A DNA stretch of 64,000 nt, from positions 248,001 through 312,000 of the forward strand of contig JAJNPV010000050.1 of assembly GCA_021155195.1 (NCBI GenBank), given 5' to 3'. The position numbers were made by a program, and so were the translations under genes. The notes beneath the pieces are model-generated. The model was not told where the DNA came from, searched no databases, and worked only from the letters and a program-made list of their open reading frames with translations. Origin of the DNA: Ohtaekwangia sp. Its GTDB lineage: Bacteria > Bacteroidota > Bacteroidia > Cytophagales > Cyclobacteriaceae. Shown here piece after piece: positions 7,292-15,907 of this stretch (position 1 is its first letter; every line of letters begins with the position of its first letter).

Positions 7292-9346
7292 ATGGTGCGA
7301 AAGTTTAGATTTGCTTTTTGTCTTACTCTGATCAATAGTTTTTGCAGCGGCCAAACTAGCCTGATGTCATGCAATAAGGCCAGGCAGCTTGTCGATGCAC
7401 TCAACCACTACCATATTCAGCCCCCAACAATAAATGATGTTTGGTCAGAACGTGTCTTTGATGAATTCTTCTATCTACTAGATCCTGGAAAACGTTTTCT
7501 CACAGTCGAAGATATTCTTCCATTGGAGATATATAAAACGCAAGTGGACGATGTCTTAAAGGATAACAATTGCATATTTATAGATAAAACTGCGGTTCTA
7601 CTTAGAAAGAAATTAGAAACCTCCAGCCTCATTATCACATCCTATCTAAAGTCACCTCTTGACTACTCTAAAAATGAATCGCTAAGCTTCGCAATTACAA
7701 AAGCATCCCTATTACCCGCAAATCAGAAAAGTCTAGAGGAATACTGGAGAGGATTGCTAAAACTACAAATACTAGTCTGGATGAGTCGAAATTCAGATAC
7801 TGCACTTGATAAATTAAGCCCCGATGAATTCAAAAAACTTGAAACTTCGGCACGTGAAATTGTAAAGGCAAAAGAACAAGGTTCAATTGCACGGCTCCTT
7901 ACTCCACAGGAAGGGTTTGAAAAGACAATTGAAACTGCTTTCCTGAAGGCGGTGGCACACTCATACGATCCTCACACAGAATATTTCACAGAATCAGAGC
8001 ATGAAGATTTTAATTTATCGCTTGCCGCTACTGGGCTTTCCTTTGGTATAGAGATAGAGGAAGATCGATATGGACAAATAAAAATTTCAAAATTATTCCC
8101 CGGAGGCTCAGCCTGGCTATCGAATGAATTAAACTTAGGGGACATTCTTATTGACATAAAATGGGGCTCAGGAGCGCCTGTCGACATAATGCTTTATGAT
8201 TTGGAAGAATTAGTGCGAGATTTAAATTCATCGAATAGAAATGAAGTTACTCTTACCGTTAAAAAAGTAACTGGCCAGATTAAAACTACATCACTCGTCA
8301 AAACAAAAATTGAGATAAATGAAAACAGTCTTAAAAGTTTTCTTTTGAAAGGAGAAAAAGCAATTGGATATATATCATTGCCTAGTTTTTATACGCAGTT
8401 TGAAGATCAAAATAATAAGGGTTGTGCAGATGATGTTGCCCGTGAACTGATTAAACTTAAGAAAGAAAAAATTGAAGGTCTTATCTTAGATCTGCGCTTA
8501 AATGGTGGTGGATCTCTTTACGAGGCGCTTGCATTAGCAGGTATTTTTATTGATGCCGGTCCCCTTGCTTTAATTCAGGAAACAGGTCAACCAGTTGTTA
8601 CCCTTAAAGACATTAACAGAGGTACTATTTACGATGGCCCTCTATTGATTCTAGTGAATGGATTCAGTGCCTCAGCATCAGAACTTGTAAGTGCTGTTCT
8701 ACAAGATTTGAATAGAGCAATCATAGTGGGAAAGCTAACATATGGAAAAGCAACCGGCCAGGTAGTAATGCCAATCGACAAAAATTCGCGCGTAAAGACT
8801 GGATTTCTAAAAGTGACTAACGATCGCATTTATCGGGTTACTGGCAAGAGTTTACAAAGGAAGGGCGTGGTTCCAGACATCATCCTTCCTGATATACTTG
8901 ATCCTTTGATTGAGCGTGAAATGGATTTTAAAAATGCACTTGCGGCTGACTCAGTTATAAAAAAAGCATACTATACTCCGTTGGCACCCTTTCCAATAAA
9001 GGAATTAAAAACAAAAAGTGAAACGAGATTAATTACTTCTAAATCTTTTGAAAACATCAAACAAGCAGAATCTATCTTTTCGCAACCCATTCCCCTTGCA
9101 CTCAAGAAATTCAATCAATACAACCAAGCCTTAGATACCCTATTTCAAAGTGTTTCCAATTCAGATCATAGCAATCTTTATAGGGTTCAGATGACTCACT
9201 TTGACGATTCGCTTTTGTCGATTGATAACCATAGGAAAGAAACGCAGGAAGAGGTTTTGAATGAAATTCAACACAGTCCCTATATTGAAGAAGCGTATCG
9301 AATTCTTCTTGATTATATTTCATTATCAAAACTCAAACTAAAATAA
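7292..9346 (+). CDS. tail-specific (S41/Prc-type) periplasmic protease
   Basis: This is a C-terminal processing protease that degrades periplasmic proteins recognised by their C-termini. The 684-residue product has an N-terminal signal (FAFCLTLINSFCSGQ), the helical Prc N-terminal region (VFDEFFYLLDPGKRFLT), a PDZ domain around residues 230-330 (GLSFGIEIEEDRYGQIKI, LFPGGSAW) and an S41 catalytic core with the nucleophile in NGFSASASELVSAV (about residue 457) and the base Lys in YGKATGQ (about 486). A DUF3340-like C-terminal tail follows. The following gene starts two bases after the stop, so the two are co-transcribed. Confidence 0.92.
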   Translation: MVRKFRFAFCLTLINSFCSGQTSLMSCNKARQLVDALNHYHIQPPTINDVWSERVFDEFFYLLDPGKRFLTVEDILPLEIYKTQVDDVLKDNNCIFIDKTAVLLRKKLETSSLIITSYLKSPLDYSKNESLSFAITKASLLPANQKSLEEYWRGLLKLQILVWMSRNSDTALDKLSPDEFKKLETSAREIVKAKEQGSIARLLTPQEGFEKTIETAFLKAVAHSYDPHTEYFTESEHEDFNLSLAATGLSFGIEIEEDRYGQIKISKLFPGGSAWLSNELNLGDILIDIKWGSGAPVDIMLYDLEELVRDLNSSNRNEVTLTVKKVTGQIKTTSLVKTKIEINENSLKSFLLKGEKAIGYISLPSFYTQFEDQNNKGCADDVARELIKLKKEKIEGLILDLRLNGGGSLYEALALAGIFIDAGPLALIQETGQPVVTLKDINRGTIYDGPLLILVNGFSASASELVSAVLQDLNRAIIVGKLTYGKATGQVVMPIDKNSRVKTGFLKVTNDRIYRVTGKSLQRKGVVPDIILPDILDPLIEREMDFKNALAADSVIKKAYYTPLAPFPIKELKTKSETRLITSKSFENIKQAESIFSQPIPLALKKFNQYNQALDTLFQSVSNSDHSNLYRVQMTHFDDSLLSIDNHRKETQEEVLNEIQHSPYIEEAYRILLDYISLSKLKLK

Positions 9347-9348
9347 CA

Positions 9349-10383
9349 GTGAAGCATACTTACTCTCTCATCTGTCTCATCCTCCTTGCTACTATTTTAA
9401 AAGCTCAGGAAGCAAATGACCCAGGAGCTTATTTGAACAGTATTGGAATTCAGTTTAATGAAATGTCAAAAGACATGATGAGTTATATGAGTGCAGCTTC
9501 GCATGGTAAAAGCGCCAGAAAAGTTGATAAAAAACGACAAGAGTTAATCTCTACGATAAAAGAAGCTGAACGTACCGTCAGAAAAATGCGCCCTTTTAAG
9601 GGTGACCATCAATTAAGGGATAGCGTAGCCGCTTACCTCAAATTATCGCACCTTGTGCTACTTGAAGACTTTGGAAAAATTGTTGATCTGGAAGAAATAG
9701 CCGAGCAATCATACGATGCCATGGAAGCCTATCTACTAGCAAAAGAGCGAGCCAATGATAAAATGGATTTAAGCTATGATCGGGTAAAAGAGCAACATGA
9801 CTTGTTTGCCAAACAATACAATATTAAAATTATTGAAAATGAAAGTACCTTATCCAAGAAATTAGAAACATCAGGGAAAGTGTATTCCTATTACAACCAA
9901 GTTTACCTTGTTTTCTTTAAAAGCTATAAAGACGAAGCTTATTTAATGAGTGCTTACGAGAAAGCTGATGTCAATGCGATGGAGCAAACTAAAAATGCGT
10001 TGGCTGCAAGTTCCGCGGAGGGCATAAAAAAGTTGGTTCAAATCGGCCTGCATAATTATGATGCCACGCTAAAAAACTCATGCCAGCAACTTCTTGTTTT
10101 CTATCAACAAGAGGCAACTAGTAAAGTACCAGATCAAATTGATTTCTTTTTGAAGAAGGAGAATTTTGAAAAAATAAAAAAAGCGTTTGATGCCAAGCGA
10201 CCAAACGATCGAACCCAAGAGGATGTTAACAGATACAATCAAGCCGGTAAAGATTACAATGCAGCAGTTAGTAAGTTTAATACGATCAATACCGATCTCA
10301 ACAAAAAACGAGGAGATCTTATAAATCTATGGAATAAAAGCGTGGATACTTTTCTCAGCAAGCACGTTCCTAAGTATCGGTAA
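9349..10383 (+). CDS. secreted helical protein, LIC11966-like, function unknown
   Basis: The 344-residue product has a signal peptide (TYSLICLILLATILKAQ) and is then almost wholly charged and alpha-helical, with long heptad-like stretches (ISTIKEAERTVRKMRPFKGD; KLETSGKVYSYYNQVYLVFF). It resembles what databases call LIC11966-family surface proteins, which have no established role; this match is from memory. The start is GTG, two bases after the tail-specific protease stop, so the two form an operon and the protein could be a substrate, adaptor or unrelated surface protein. No enzymatic motif is visible. Confidence 0.7.
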   Translation: MKHTYSLICLILLATILKAQEANDPGAYLNSIGIQFNEMSKDMMSYMSAASHGKSARKVDKKRQELISTIKEAERTVRKMRPFKGDHQLRDSVAAYLKLSHLVLLEDFGKIVDLEEIAEQSYDAMEAYLLAKERANDKMDLSYDRVKEQHDLFAKQYNIKIIENESTLSKKLETSGKVYSYYNQVYLVFFKSYKDEAYLMSAYEKADVNAMEQTKNALAASSAEGIKKLVQIGLHNYDATLKNSCQQLLVFYQQEATSKVPDQIDFFLKKENFEKIKKAFDAKRPNDRTQEDVNRYNQAGKDYNAAVSKFNTINTDLNKKRGDLINLWNKSVDTFLSKHVPKYR

Positions 10384-10445
10384 TCATTGTTTAGTAAATC
10401 TCGTTTTCCCTGCCAACCTGTCACCCATTCAGGTTTGGAACATGA

Positions 10446-10476
10446 TTTGACTATGCCCCTCCGAATAATACTTTTT
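10446..10476 (+). promoter_or_regulatory. Bacteroidota-type promoter for htpG
   Basis: TTTG at 10446-10449 and TACTTTTT at 10469-10476 are separated by exactly 19 bases; only the last base of the -7 element deviates from TAnnTTTG. The predicted leader to the ATG at 10497 is only about 15 bases, followed by an A-run instead of a Shine-Dalgarno. Confidence 0.65.
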
Positions 10477-10496
10477 ATACTAATCTGACAAAAAAA

Positions 10497-12398
10497 ATGG
10501 CAACCGTTGCAGAAAAAGGCTCTATCTCCATCCATACCGAGAACATTTTTCCCATCATCAAAAAATTCCTGTACTCCGATCATGAAATTTTCCTTCGTGA
10601 GTTAGTAAGCAATGCCGTAGATGCCACTCAAAAACTTAAAAAGCTGGCGGCTTTAGGCGAGTTTAACGGAGACCTTGGAGATCTAAAAATTGAAATTTCC
10701 TTCGATAAGAAAGCAAAGACTATCACGGTAAGTGACAAGGGTCTTGGAATGACTGGCGAAGAAATAAAAAAATACATCAATCAAATTGCTTTCTCAGGCG
10801 CTACTGAGTTTGTAGAAAAATTTAAGGATAAAGGGGATGCTAAAGACATCATCGGAAAATTTGGATTAGGTTTCTACTCTGCCTTTATGGTAGCGGGCAA
10901 AGTAGAAGTCATTTCAAAATCATTTAAAGAAGGAACCGAAGGGGCGCGCTGGGAGTGCGATGGCTCTACCGAATTTGAATTAAGTCCGGATGAAAAAACC
11001 ACGCGCGGCACCGATGTTATCCTTCATATCAATGAAGACTCAGAAGAATTTTTAGATGAGTTTAGATTAAAAGGAATTTTAGAAAAGTACTGTAAGTTCT
11101 TGCCCGTTGAAATTAAGTTCGGCACCAAGGATGATAGTGTTGAAGATGGGGTTGATAAAGACAACAAGCCGAAATACAAAACAGTAACATCTGATCGTAT
11201 CATCAACAACACTTCACCTATCTGGGCGAAAGCACCCAAGGATTTGAAGGATGAAGATTATCTTGCGTTTTACAAAGAACTTTATCCATTCACGGAGGAT
11301 CCACTTTTCTGGATTCATTTGAATGTGGATTATCCATTTAACCTTACGGGAGTTCTTTACTTTCCAAAAATCAAGAATGACTTTGAGATGCAACGGAATA
11401 AAATTCAGTTGTACTCACGTCAGGTGTTTATTACCGATGAAGTAAAAGATGTCGTTCCTGATTTCTTAATGCTGTTGCATGGTGTGCTGGATTCACCCGA
11501 TATTCCTTTGAACGTTTCACGCAGTTACTTGCAGAGTGATGCCAATGTGAAAAAAATCAGCGCTCACATCACCAAAAAAGTTGCTGATAAATTGGTAGAC
11601 ATGTTTATCAAAGATCGCGCTGAGTTTGAGAAGAAGTGGGATGATATTAGTGTATTCGTGAAGTACGGAATCATAAGCGATGAGAAGTTTTCCGAAAAGG
11701 CAAAAGAATTTGCTCTACTGAAGAATACGGATAAAAAATACTTTACACTTACAGAGTATGCTGATAAAGTAAAAGCAAACCAAACTGATAAAGATAAAAA
11801 CGTTGTTTACTTATATACTTCAGACATCGGAAAACAAGATGCATTTATTCAAATTGCTAAAAACCGTGCATATGATGTATTGGTGCTGGATGGAGTTCTT
11901 GACAGTCATTACATCAATCACCTTGAACAAAAATTAGAGAAGACTCAATTGAGACGAGTAGATAGCGATACGATCGACAAATTGATCGCGAAAGAAGAAA
12001 CTGTTGCCAGTGTGCTGAGCAAAGAAGAAGAAGAAAAGGTGAAGGGGGTTTTTGAAAAAGCCATCAACAACAAAGCGATGACGCTTGCGGTAGAGTCTTT
12101 ATCACCAGAAGAATTACCGGTAACCATAACGATGAGCGAGTGGATGCGCAGGATGAAAGACATGGCACGCACAGGAGGTGGCGGTGGAATGAATTTTATG
12201 GGCAGCATGCCCGATAGCTATAATGTATCTATCAATGGCAATCATGCACTCATACAAAGAATACTAAAAACTGAGGGCGAAGAGGAGAAAACAAAGCTTG
12301 CGAAGCAAGTATATGATCTTGCGTTGCTTTCGCAGAATATGCTTACCGGTGCAGATTTGACCAGCTTTATTAAGAGAAGTGTTGAGTTAGTTGGTTAA
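10497..12398 (+). CDS. htpG: molecular chaperone HtpG (Hsp90)
   Basis: HtpG is the cytosolic bacterial Hsp90. The 633-residue length and sequence are canonical: GHKL ATPase motifs SNAVDA (about residues 38-43), DKGLGM (80s) and GKFGLGFYSAFMV (about 120-132), a middle domain with LPLNVSRSYLQ-like text (here IPLNVSRSYLQSDANVKK) carrying the catalytic Arg, and a C-terminal dimerisation region. A Gly-rich, Met-rich stretch (GGGGGMNFMGSMP) lies near residue 560, a known feature of Bacteroidota HtpG as I recall. Its own promoter and a strong terminator make it a monocistronic unit. Confidence 0.97.
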   Translation: MATVAEKGSISIHTENIFPIIKKFLYSDHEIFLRELVSNAVDATQKLKKLAALGEFNGDLGDLKIEISFDKKAKTITVSDKGLGMTGEEIKKYINQIAFSGATEFVEKFKDKGDAKDIIGKFGLGFYSAFMVAGKVEVISKSFKEGTEGARWECDGSTEFELSPDEKTTRGTDVILHINEDSEEFLDEFRLKGILEKYCKFLPVEIKFGTKDDSVEDGVDKDNKPKYKTVTSDRIINNTSPIWAKAPKDLKDEDYLAFYKELYPFTEDPLFWIHLNVDYPFNLTGVLYFPKIKNDFEMQRNKIQLYSRQVFITDEVKDVVPDFLMLLHGVLDSPDIPLNVSRSYLQSDANVKKISAHITKKVADKLVDMFIKDRAEFEKKWDDISVFVKYGIISDEKFSEKAKEFALLKNTDKKYFTLTEYADKVKANQTDKDKNVVYLYTSDIGKQDAFIQIAKNRAYDVLVLDGVLDSHYINHLEQKLEKTQLRRVDSDTIDKLIAKEETVASVLSKEEEEKVKGVFEKAINNKAMTLAVESLSPEELPVTITMSEWMRRMKDMARTGGGGGMNFMGSMPDSYNVSINGNHALIQRILKTEGEEEKTKLAKQVYDLALLSQNMLTGADLTSFIKRSVELVG

Positions 12399-12424
12399 TT
12401 AACCTCTTGATTCAATATCAAATT

Positions 12425-12451
12425 AGCCTCGCGTTTTCGCGGGGCTTTTTT
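12425..12451 (+). terminator. rho-independent terminator of htpG
   Basis: AGCCTCGCG (12425-12433), loop TTTT, CGCGGGGCT (12438-12446, one G-T wobble) followed by TTTTT. Nine-base-pair GC-rich stem, 26 bases after the htpG stop. Confidence 0.85.
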
Positions 12452-12496
12452 ATGAGTTGTGGAAATAAAATTTCTTTAACTTCGTTACTTCTAAGT

Positions 12497-13321
12497 ATGA
12501 TTCGGATCGCAATTATCTTCATTTTAGCATTGGTTGTAAATCTTGGGTTTGCACAAGGTACCGAACCAAATGTGCAAGAAGGTCAGTTTACCTTCGATAC
12601 CGACAAGCCTTTTACCTTGCTTGAGTTAGATCAGAATGATGAACCCATCGTTACCAAAAAGAAAAAGCCAAAACGTAAAGTATTTTATGGAATCAAAACC
12701 AAAAAGGCTTTTACGCGCAAGGGCTATGGCGATAAAATGACTATAGAGCTTTTTTATGTTCTAAAATCTAAAACTCCTGAAAAGCCCAATGGTTTTGCAC
12801 GCGATGTATATTGGTATGATTTCACACGTAAAGAACTTCGCAAAACAAGCACTGGGGTATTCGATGTTAAGAAAGGCGTGCTAGCGCATGGGCCATATAA
12901 ACGAATGGTGGGCGATGCCCTAATTGAAGAAGGAATTTTTTATAAAGGCACCAAGCATGGCCGTTGGATGCAATACGACAGACAAAATTTGGTTCAAGAT
13001 AAAGAGAAATATTATAAAGGTTGGCCTAAAGAATCATTGGTAACCTATTACGATCCCAACGAACGTAAGAAGATAAAAGAAATTACTCCCATTGAGTATG
13101 GTGAGAAAGAAGGATATTATTATCTCTTCCATGAAAATGGACAAATAGCTGTAGTAGGTGAATATCATTGGGGCGAGCGCATTAACGATTGGGTAGAGAA
13201 TTATCCAACCGGAAAAAGAAAGAAAACCATTTCCTATCCAAAAGAACCTTTCGATAAGGACTTCAAACCATTTGTTAAGAAAGAGTGGGACGAAAAGGGG
13301 AAGGAGATCTACTCCAAATAA
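12497..13321 (+). CDS. secreted YwqK/MORN-repeat-like protein, unknown function
   Basis: The 274-residue product starts with a clear signal peptide (MIRIAIIFILALVVNLGFAQ). Its C-terminal half has MORN/YwqK-like units, for example GTKHGRWMQYDRQ, EGYYYLFHENGQIAVVGEY and NDWVENYPTGKRKK, which usually form stacked beta-hairpins. Such proteins are envelope-associated in Bacteroidota; no catalytic residues are visible. The longest open frame begins 90 bases earlier with TTG, inside the region holding the htpG terminator, so I chose the ATG at the signal peptide. It is flanked by htpG upstream and the convergent yraN gene downstream. Confidence 0.75.
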   Translation: MIRIAIIFILALVVNLGFAQGTEPNVQEGQFTFDTDKPFTLLELDQNDEPIVTKKKKPKRKVFYGIKTKKAFTRKGYGDKMTIELFYVLKSKTPEKPNGFARDVYWYDFTRKELRKTSTGVFDVKKGVLAHGPYKRMVGDALIEEGIFYKGTKHGRWMQYDRQNLVQDKEKYYKGWPKESLVTYYDPNERKKIKEITPIEYGEKEGYYYLFHENGQIAVVGEYHWGERINDWVENYPTGKRKKTISYPKEPFDKDFKPFVKKEWDEKGKEIYSK

Positions 13322-13405
13322 ATTTGACACTTGATTCTGGATACTAGTTGCTTGGCAGAAGCAGCATAATTCTTAGAATTAACCTCCGGTATCTAGCATT
13401 CAGCA

Positions 13406-13759
13406 TCAATAGAACGCATCCTCAAAATGTTTTAAATCCGGCACACCATTGCGCATCGTAATCGCCACCACATCATACCGCACATTACCATTGTAATCAT
13501 TCTCGAATGTGTATTGTTCCGCACCATACACAATATTCTTCGCCTTCTTATAATCAACAAATTCCTCCGGATAACCGAACGCATCGGACGATCGCATTTT
13601 CACTTCCACAAAAACCAACCAGTTATCCTTTCGCACAATCAAATCTATTTCCGACCTCCTGTAGCGAAAGTTTCGCTCTACTATTTCATAGCCCTGTCGG
13701 GATAAAAAGTCAGCAGCAAGATCTTCAGCTTCCTTTCCTTTTTGGATTTTATCGCTCAT
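13406..13759 (-). CDS. YraN/UPF0102 family nuclease-like protein
   Basis: The 117-residue protein matches the UPF0102 family, whose fold is that of PD-(D/E)XK restriction-type nucleases. Key residues are visible: GKEAEDLAADFLSRQGYEIVERNFRYRRSEID begins the domain (first 20: GKEAEDLAADFLSRQGYEIV), with the acidic E-I-D pair after RRS, then the VFVEVKMR motif holding the E-x-K pair and a tail with NGNVRYDVVAIT. Cellular role is not established, although YraN is often near DNA-repair or RNase H genes. It starts divergently from the phosphosugar isomerase across only about 40 bases. Confidence 0.9.
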   Translation of the reverse strand: MSDKIQKGKEAEDLAADFLSRQGYEIVERNFRYRRSEIDLIVRKDNWLVFVEVKMRSSDAFGYPEEFVDYKKAKNIVYGAEQYTFENDYNGNVRYDVVAITMRNGVPDLKHFEDAFY

Positions 13760-13777
13760 AGGAATGTTCTACCTTTG
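13747..13777 (+). promoter_or_regulatory. probable promoter for the phosphosugar isomerase gene
   Basis: TACCTTTG at 13770-13777 is a perfect -7 element (TAnnTTTG). Nineteen bases upstream lies TTTT (13747-13750) in place of TTTG. It lies partly within the 5' end of yraN on the other strand and implies a leader of about 15 bases to the ATG at 13799, supporting that start. Confidence 0.5.
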
Positions 13778-13798
13778 AACGAATTTATTACTCAGTCC

Positions 13799-14797
13799 AT
13801 GAAGAAACTAATCGAAGGCTTTACTTTACAATTGGCCAGTGCGCTCAAGATCGGCCAATCAGTCGATTTGGTTAGGCCAGGGAGTGATATTCGAAACATC
13901 TTAATCACGGGCATGGGCGGCTCGGGCATTGGTGCTAACCTGGTAGAGTCTTTAACATTCGGTCGCGTACCCATCCCGATAACGGTTTGTAAAGGATATA
14001 ATATTCCGCAGTTTGTTAGTCCGCATACACTTTTTATTGCTTGCTCCTACTCGGGCGATACCGAAGAGACCTTGGCTGCTATTCATAAGGCAATGCTTAA
14101 GCGTGCTCATATTATTTGTATTACTTCGGGAGGAAAAATGCTGGAGTTAGCCAAAGAATACAATCTGTATTGGATTCAATTACCGGGCGGTTCAAAAAGC
14201 GCACGCGGCAATTTGGGATTCATGATGGTTTCTCTTTTCCATGCGTTATATCATACTAACTTAATAGGCGCTGCATTCATTAAGGAAACTGAAAATGCGA
14301 TTGAGTATTTGGATCGTGGTGAGAAAGCCATTCAATCAGAAGCTGAATTAATTGCAAAAAAATTAAAAGGAAAATTTCCCATCATCTATTGCGATGAACG
14401 ATTGAAAGCAATGGCTACGCGTTTCCAAAATCAATTGAATGAAAATGCCAAACAACTGGCTCATGTAAATACTTTTCCCGAAATGAATCACAATGAAATT
14501 GTTGGTTGGCTGTTTCCGGAGCCTGTGCTTCAACAAGCACAAGTGATTTATTTATACTCCGATCATGATCATCCACGCGTAGAAAAACGAATGGAAATAT
14601 GTCGCGAAATTTTTGAGAAGAAATCCAACCCAATCGTTGATATTGTTGCAGAAGGTGCTTCTTTACTGGAGCAGTATTATTATTTAATCCATCTCACCGA
14701 TTGGATTTCTTATTTCCTGGCAAAGGAAAATGGTGTAGAGGCTGCTCCTATCGATGCAGTTGAATTTTTGAAGGAAGAGTTGAGCAAGGTGAAGTGA
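13799..14797 (+). CDS. bifunctional phosphoglucose/phosphomannose isomerase-type SIS protein
   Basis: This enzyme interconverts fructose 6-phosphate with glucose 6-phosphate and/or mannose 6-phosphate. The 332-residue product has two SIS domains: the first opens with ILITGMGGSGIGANLVESL and carries the phosphate-binding ACSYSGDTEET, then the hinge GGSKSARGNLGFMM; the second includes FPEMNHNEIVGW with the catalytic Glu and His of the family and SDHDHPRVEKRM. Its length matches the PGI/PMI family, shorter than classical PGI. The longest frame starts 57 bases earlier at a TTG inside yraN; the ATG giving MKKLIEGFTLQL fits family starts and the promoter. Confidence 0.85.
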   Translation: MKKLIEGFTLQLASALKIGQSVDLVRPGSDIRNILITGMGGSGIGANLVESLTFGRVPIPITVCKGYNIPQFVSPHTLFIACSYSGDTEETLAAIHKAMLKRAHIICITSGGKMLELAKEYNLYWIQLPGGSKSARGNLGFMMVSLFHALYHTNLIGAAFIKETENAIEYLDRGEKAIQSEAELIAKKLKGKFPIIYCDERLKAMATRFQNQLNENAKQLAHVNTFPEMNHNEIVGWLFPEPVLQQAQVIYLYSDHDHPRVEKRMEICREIFEKKSNPIVDIVAEGASLLEQYYYLIHLTDWISYFLAKENGVEAAPIDAVEFLKEELSKVK

Positions 14798-14840
14798 TGG
14801 GTGGATTTTACATCTTGAAATAATAGGTTAATTTAGTAGT

Positions 14841-15077
14841 ATGGATTGGAGAGGAAAGATTGTTTCTGATAAAAATGTGTTGGCTGGTAAACCTGTAGTA
14901 AAAGGAACCCGGCTTTCGGTTGAGTTTCTGTTGGGACTTTTTGCTAATGGATGGAACGAAACTGATGTGTTAAAAAATTATCCTTCATTAAAAAAAGAAG
15001 ACATCCAGGCAGTCTTTGCCTTTGAACAGGATGGATTAAAAGAAGGTCTCATATTTGAGTCCAAACTTTCAATATGA
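14841..15077 (+). CDS. DUF433 (VapB-like) antitoxin
   Basis: The 78-residue protein fits DUF433: RGKIVSDKNVLAGKPVVKGT followed by RLSVEFLLGLFANGW, the typical winged-helix core, then YPSLKKEDIQAVFAF. DUF433 proteins are predicted antitoxins paired with DUF5615 PIN-like toxins, usually in the same operon with overlapping frames. Here the downstream frame that should encode the toxin is broken (see the remnant at 15074-15191), so this antitoxin is probably orphaned. The stop TGA overlaps an ATG (ATGA), the normal junction to the lost partner. Complete in length. Confidence 0.8.
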   Translation: MDWRGKIVSDKNVLAGKPVVKGTRLSVEFLLGLFANGWNETDVLKNYPSLKKEDIQAVFAFEQDGLKEGLIFESKLSI

Positions 15078-15191
15078 TTCGATACTACACCTGCTCAAAT
15101 TGTTCTTGATATCCTGGAAAAGAACAACTTTGATGTATCCGGTACAATCACTGTTACTGAGGAAAATTTCATTAGACAAAAGAAATTTTGA
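15074..15191 (+). pseudogene. remnant of a DUF5615 PIN-like toxin gene
   Basis: An ATG overlapping the antitoxin stop opens MIRYYTCSNCS and then hits a TGA. In another frame, from about 15081 to the TGA at 15189-15191, the sequence reads TPAQIVLDILEKNNFD and then VSGTITVTEENFIRQKKF, which looks like the C-terminal end of a DUF5615 toxin (a conserved beta-strand followed by a V-T-E-x-x-I-R ending). The likely history is an internal deletion of most of the toxin (around 80 codons) leaving both ends. The fragment's stop overlaps the TTG start of lipB. Confidence 0.55.
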
Positions 15192-15901
15192 ACGCATTCC
15201 AAAATAAAAAAACCAAATTCCTCGACCTCGGTTTAATTGATTACAAACAAGCCTGGGATTACCAGACCAATCTGTTTCAATCCATTCTTGATATTAAGAC
15301 TGAAAACAGAGCCAACAACACTCACCTTCCAACCAATAACTATTTACTTTTTTGTGAACACCCTCATGTATTTACATTGGGCAAAAGCGGGGAAGAACAA
15401 AACCTTCTTGTAAAGAAAGAAGACCTCCACACGATTGAAGCTACCTATTATCACATCAACCGGGGTGGAGACATAACGTATCACGGCCCTGGCCAATTAG
15501 TTGTTTATCCTGTTATCGATCTTGAAAATTTTTTCACCGACATTCATCAATACATGCGCTTGCTGGAAGAGTCTGTCATCCAGACTTTGAAAGAGTTCAA
15601 TATCAGTGCGGGCAGAATCAAAGGACTGACGGGAGTTTGGATCGATAGCGAGAATGAAAAAATCGCACGTAAAATCTGTGCCTTGGGTGTGAAGACAAGC
15701 CGATGGGTTACCCTGCACGGACTTGCCTTTAATGTGAATAGTCACTTGAAATACTTTGATTATATTGTTCCTTGTGGCATTCAAGACAAAGCTGTAACCT
15801 CATTGGAAAAAGAAAAAGGCAGTGCTCTGGATTTTGAATTAGTTAAAACCGTTCTAAAAGATAGATTGTCCAATCTATTTGAAATGGAAATTGTAAATTA
15901 G
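15188..15901 (+). CDS. lipB: octanoyl-[acyl-carrier-protein]:protein N-octanoyltransferase LipB
   Basis: LipB transfers octanoate from ACP to the lipoyl domains of ketoacid dehydrogenases. The 237-residue protein has LLFCEHPHVFTLGKSG, the signature RGGDITYHGPGQLVVYPVID, the catalytic Lys region GVKTSRWVTLHGLAFNV and the catalytic Cys in IVPCGIQDKAVTSL. All expected elements are present. The start is TTG, overlapping the stop of the toxin remnant (TTGA); no in-frame ATG occurs before the conserved region LGLIDYKQAWDYQ, so TTG is accepted. The following glycosidase gene begins seven bases after the stop. Confidence 0.95.
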   Translation: MNAFQNKKTKFLDLGLIDYKQAWDYQTNLFQSILDIKTENRANNTHLPTNNYLLFCEHPHVFTLGKSGEEQNLLVKKEDLHTIEATYYHINRGGDITYHGPGQLVVYPVIDLENFFTDIHQYMRLLEESVIQTLKEFNISAGRIKGLTGVWIDSENEKIARKICALGVKTSRWVTLHGLAFNVNSHLKYFDYIVPCGIQDKAVTSLEKEKGSALDFELVKTVLKDRLSNLFEMEIVN

Positions 15902-15907
15902 GTTGCG

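Noticed and set aside
12407..12496. N-terminal extension of the YwqK/MORN-like gene
   Set aside because: The extension lies over the htpG terminator hairpin and adds residues unlike a signal peptide, while an internal ATG is followed by a clear signal sequence.
13742..13798. N-terminal extension of the phosphosugar isomerase into the yraN start
   Set aside because: The extension would overlap a conserved gene start and the matching -7 element; the ATG gives a family-like N-terminus.
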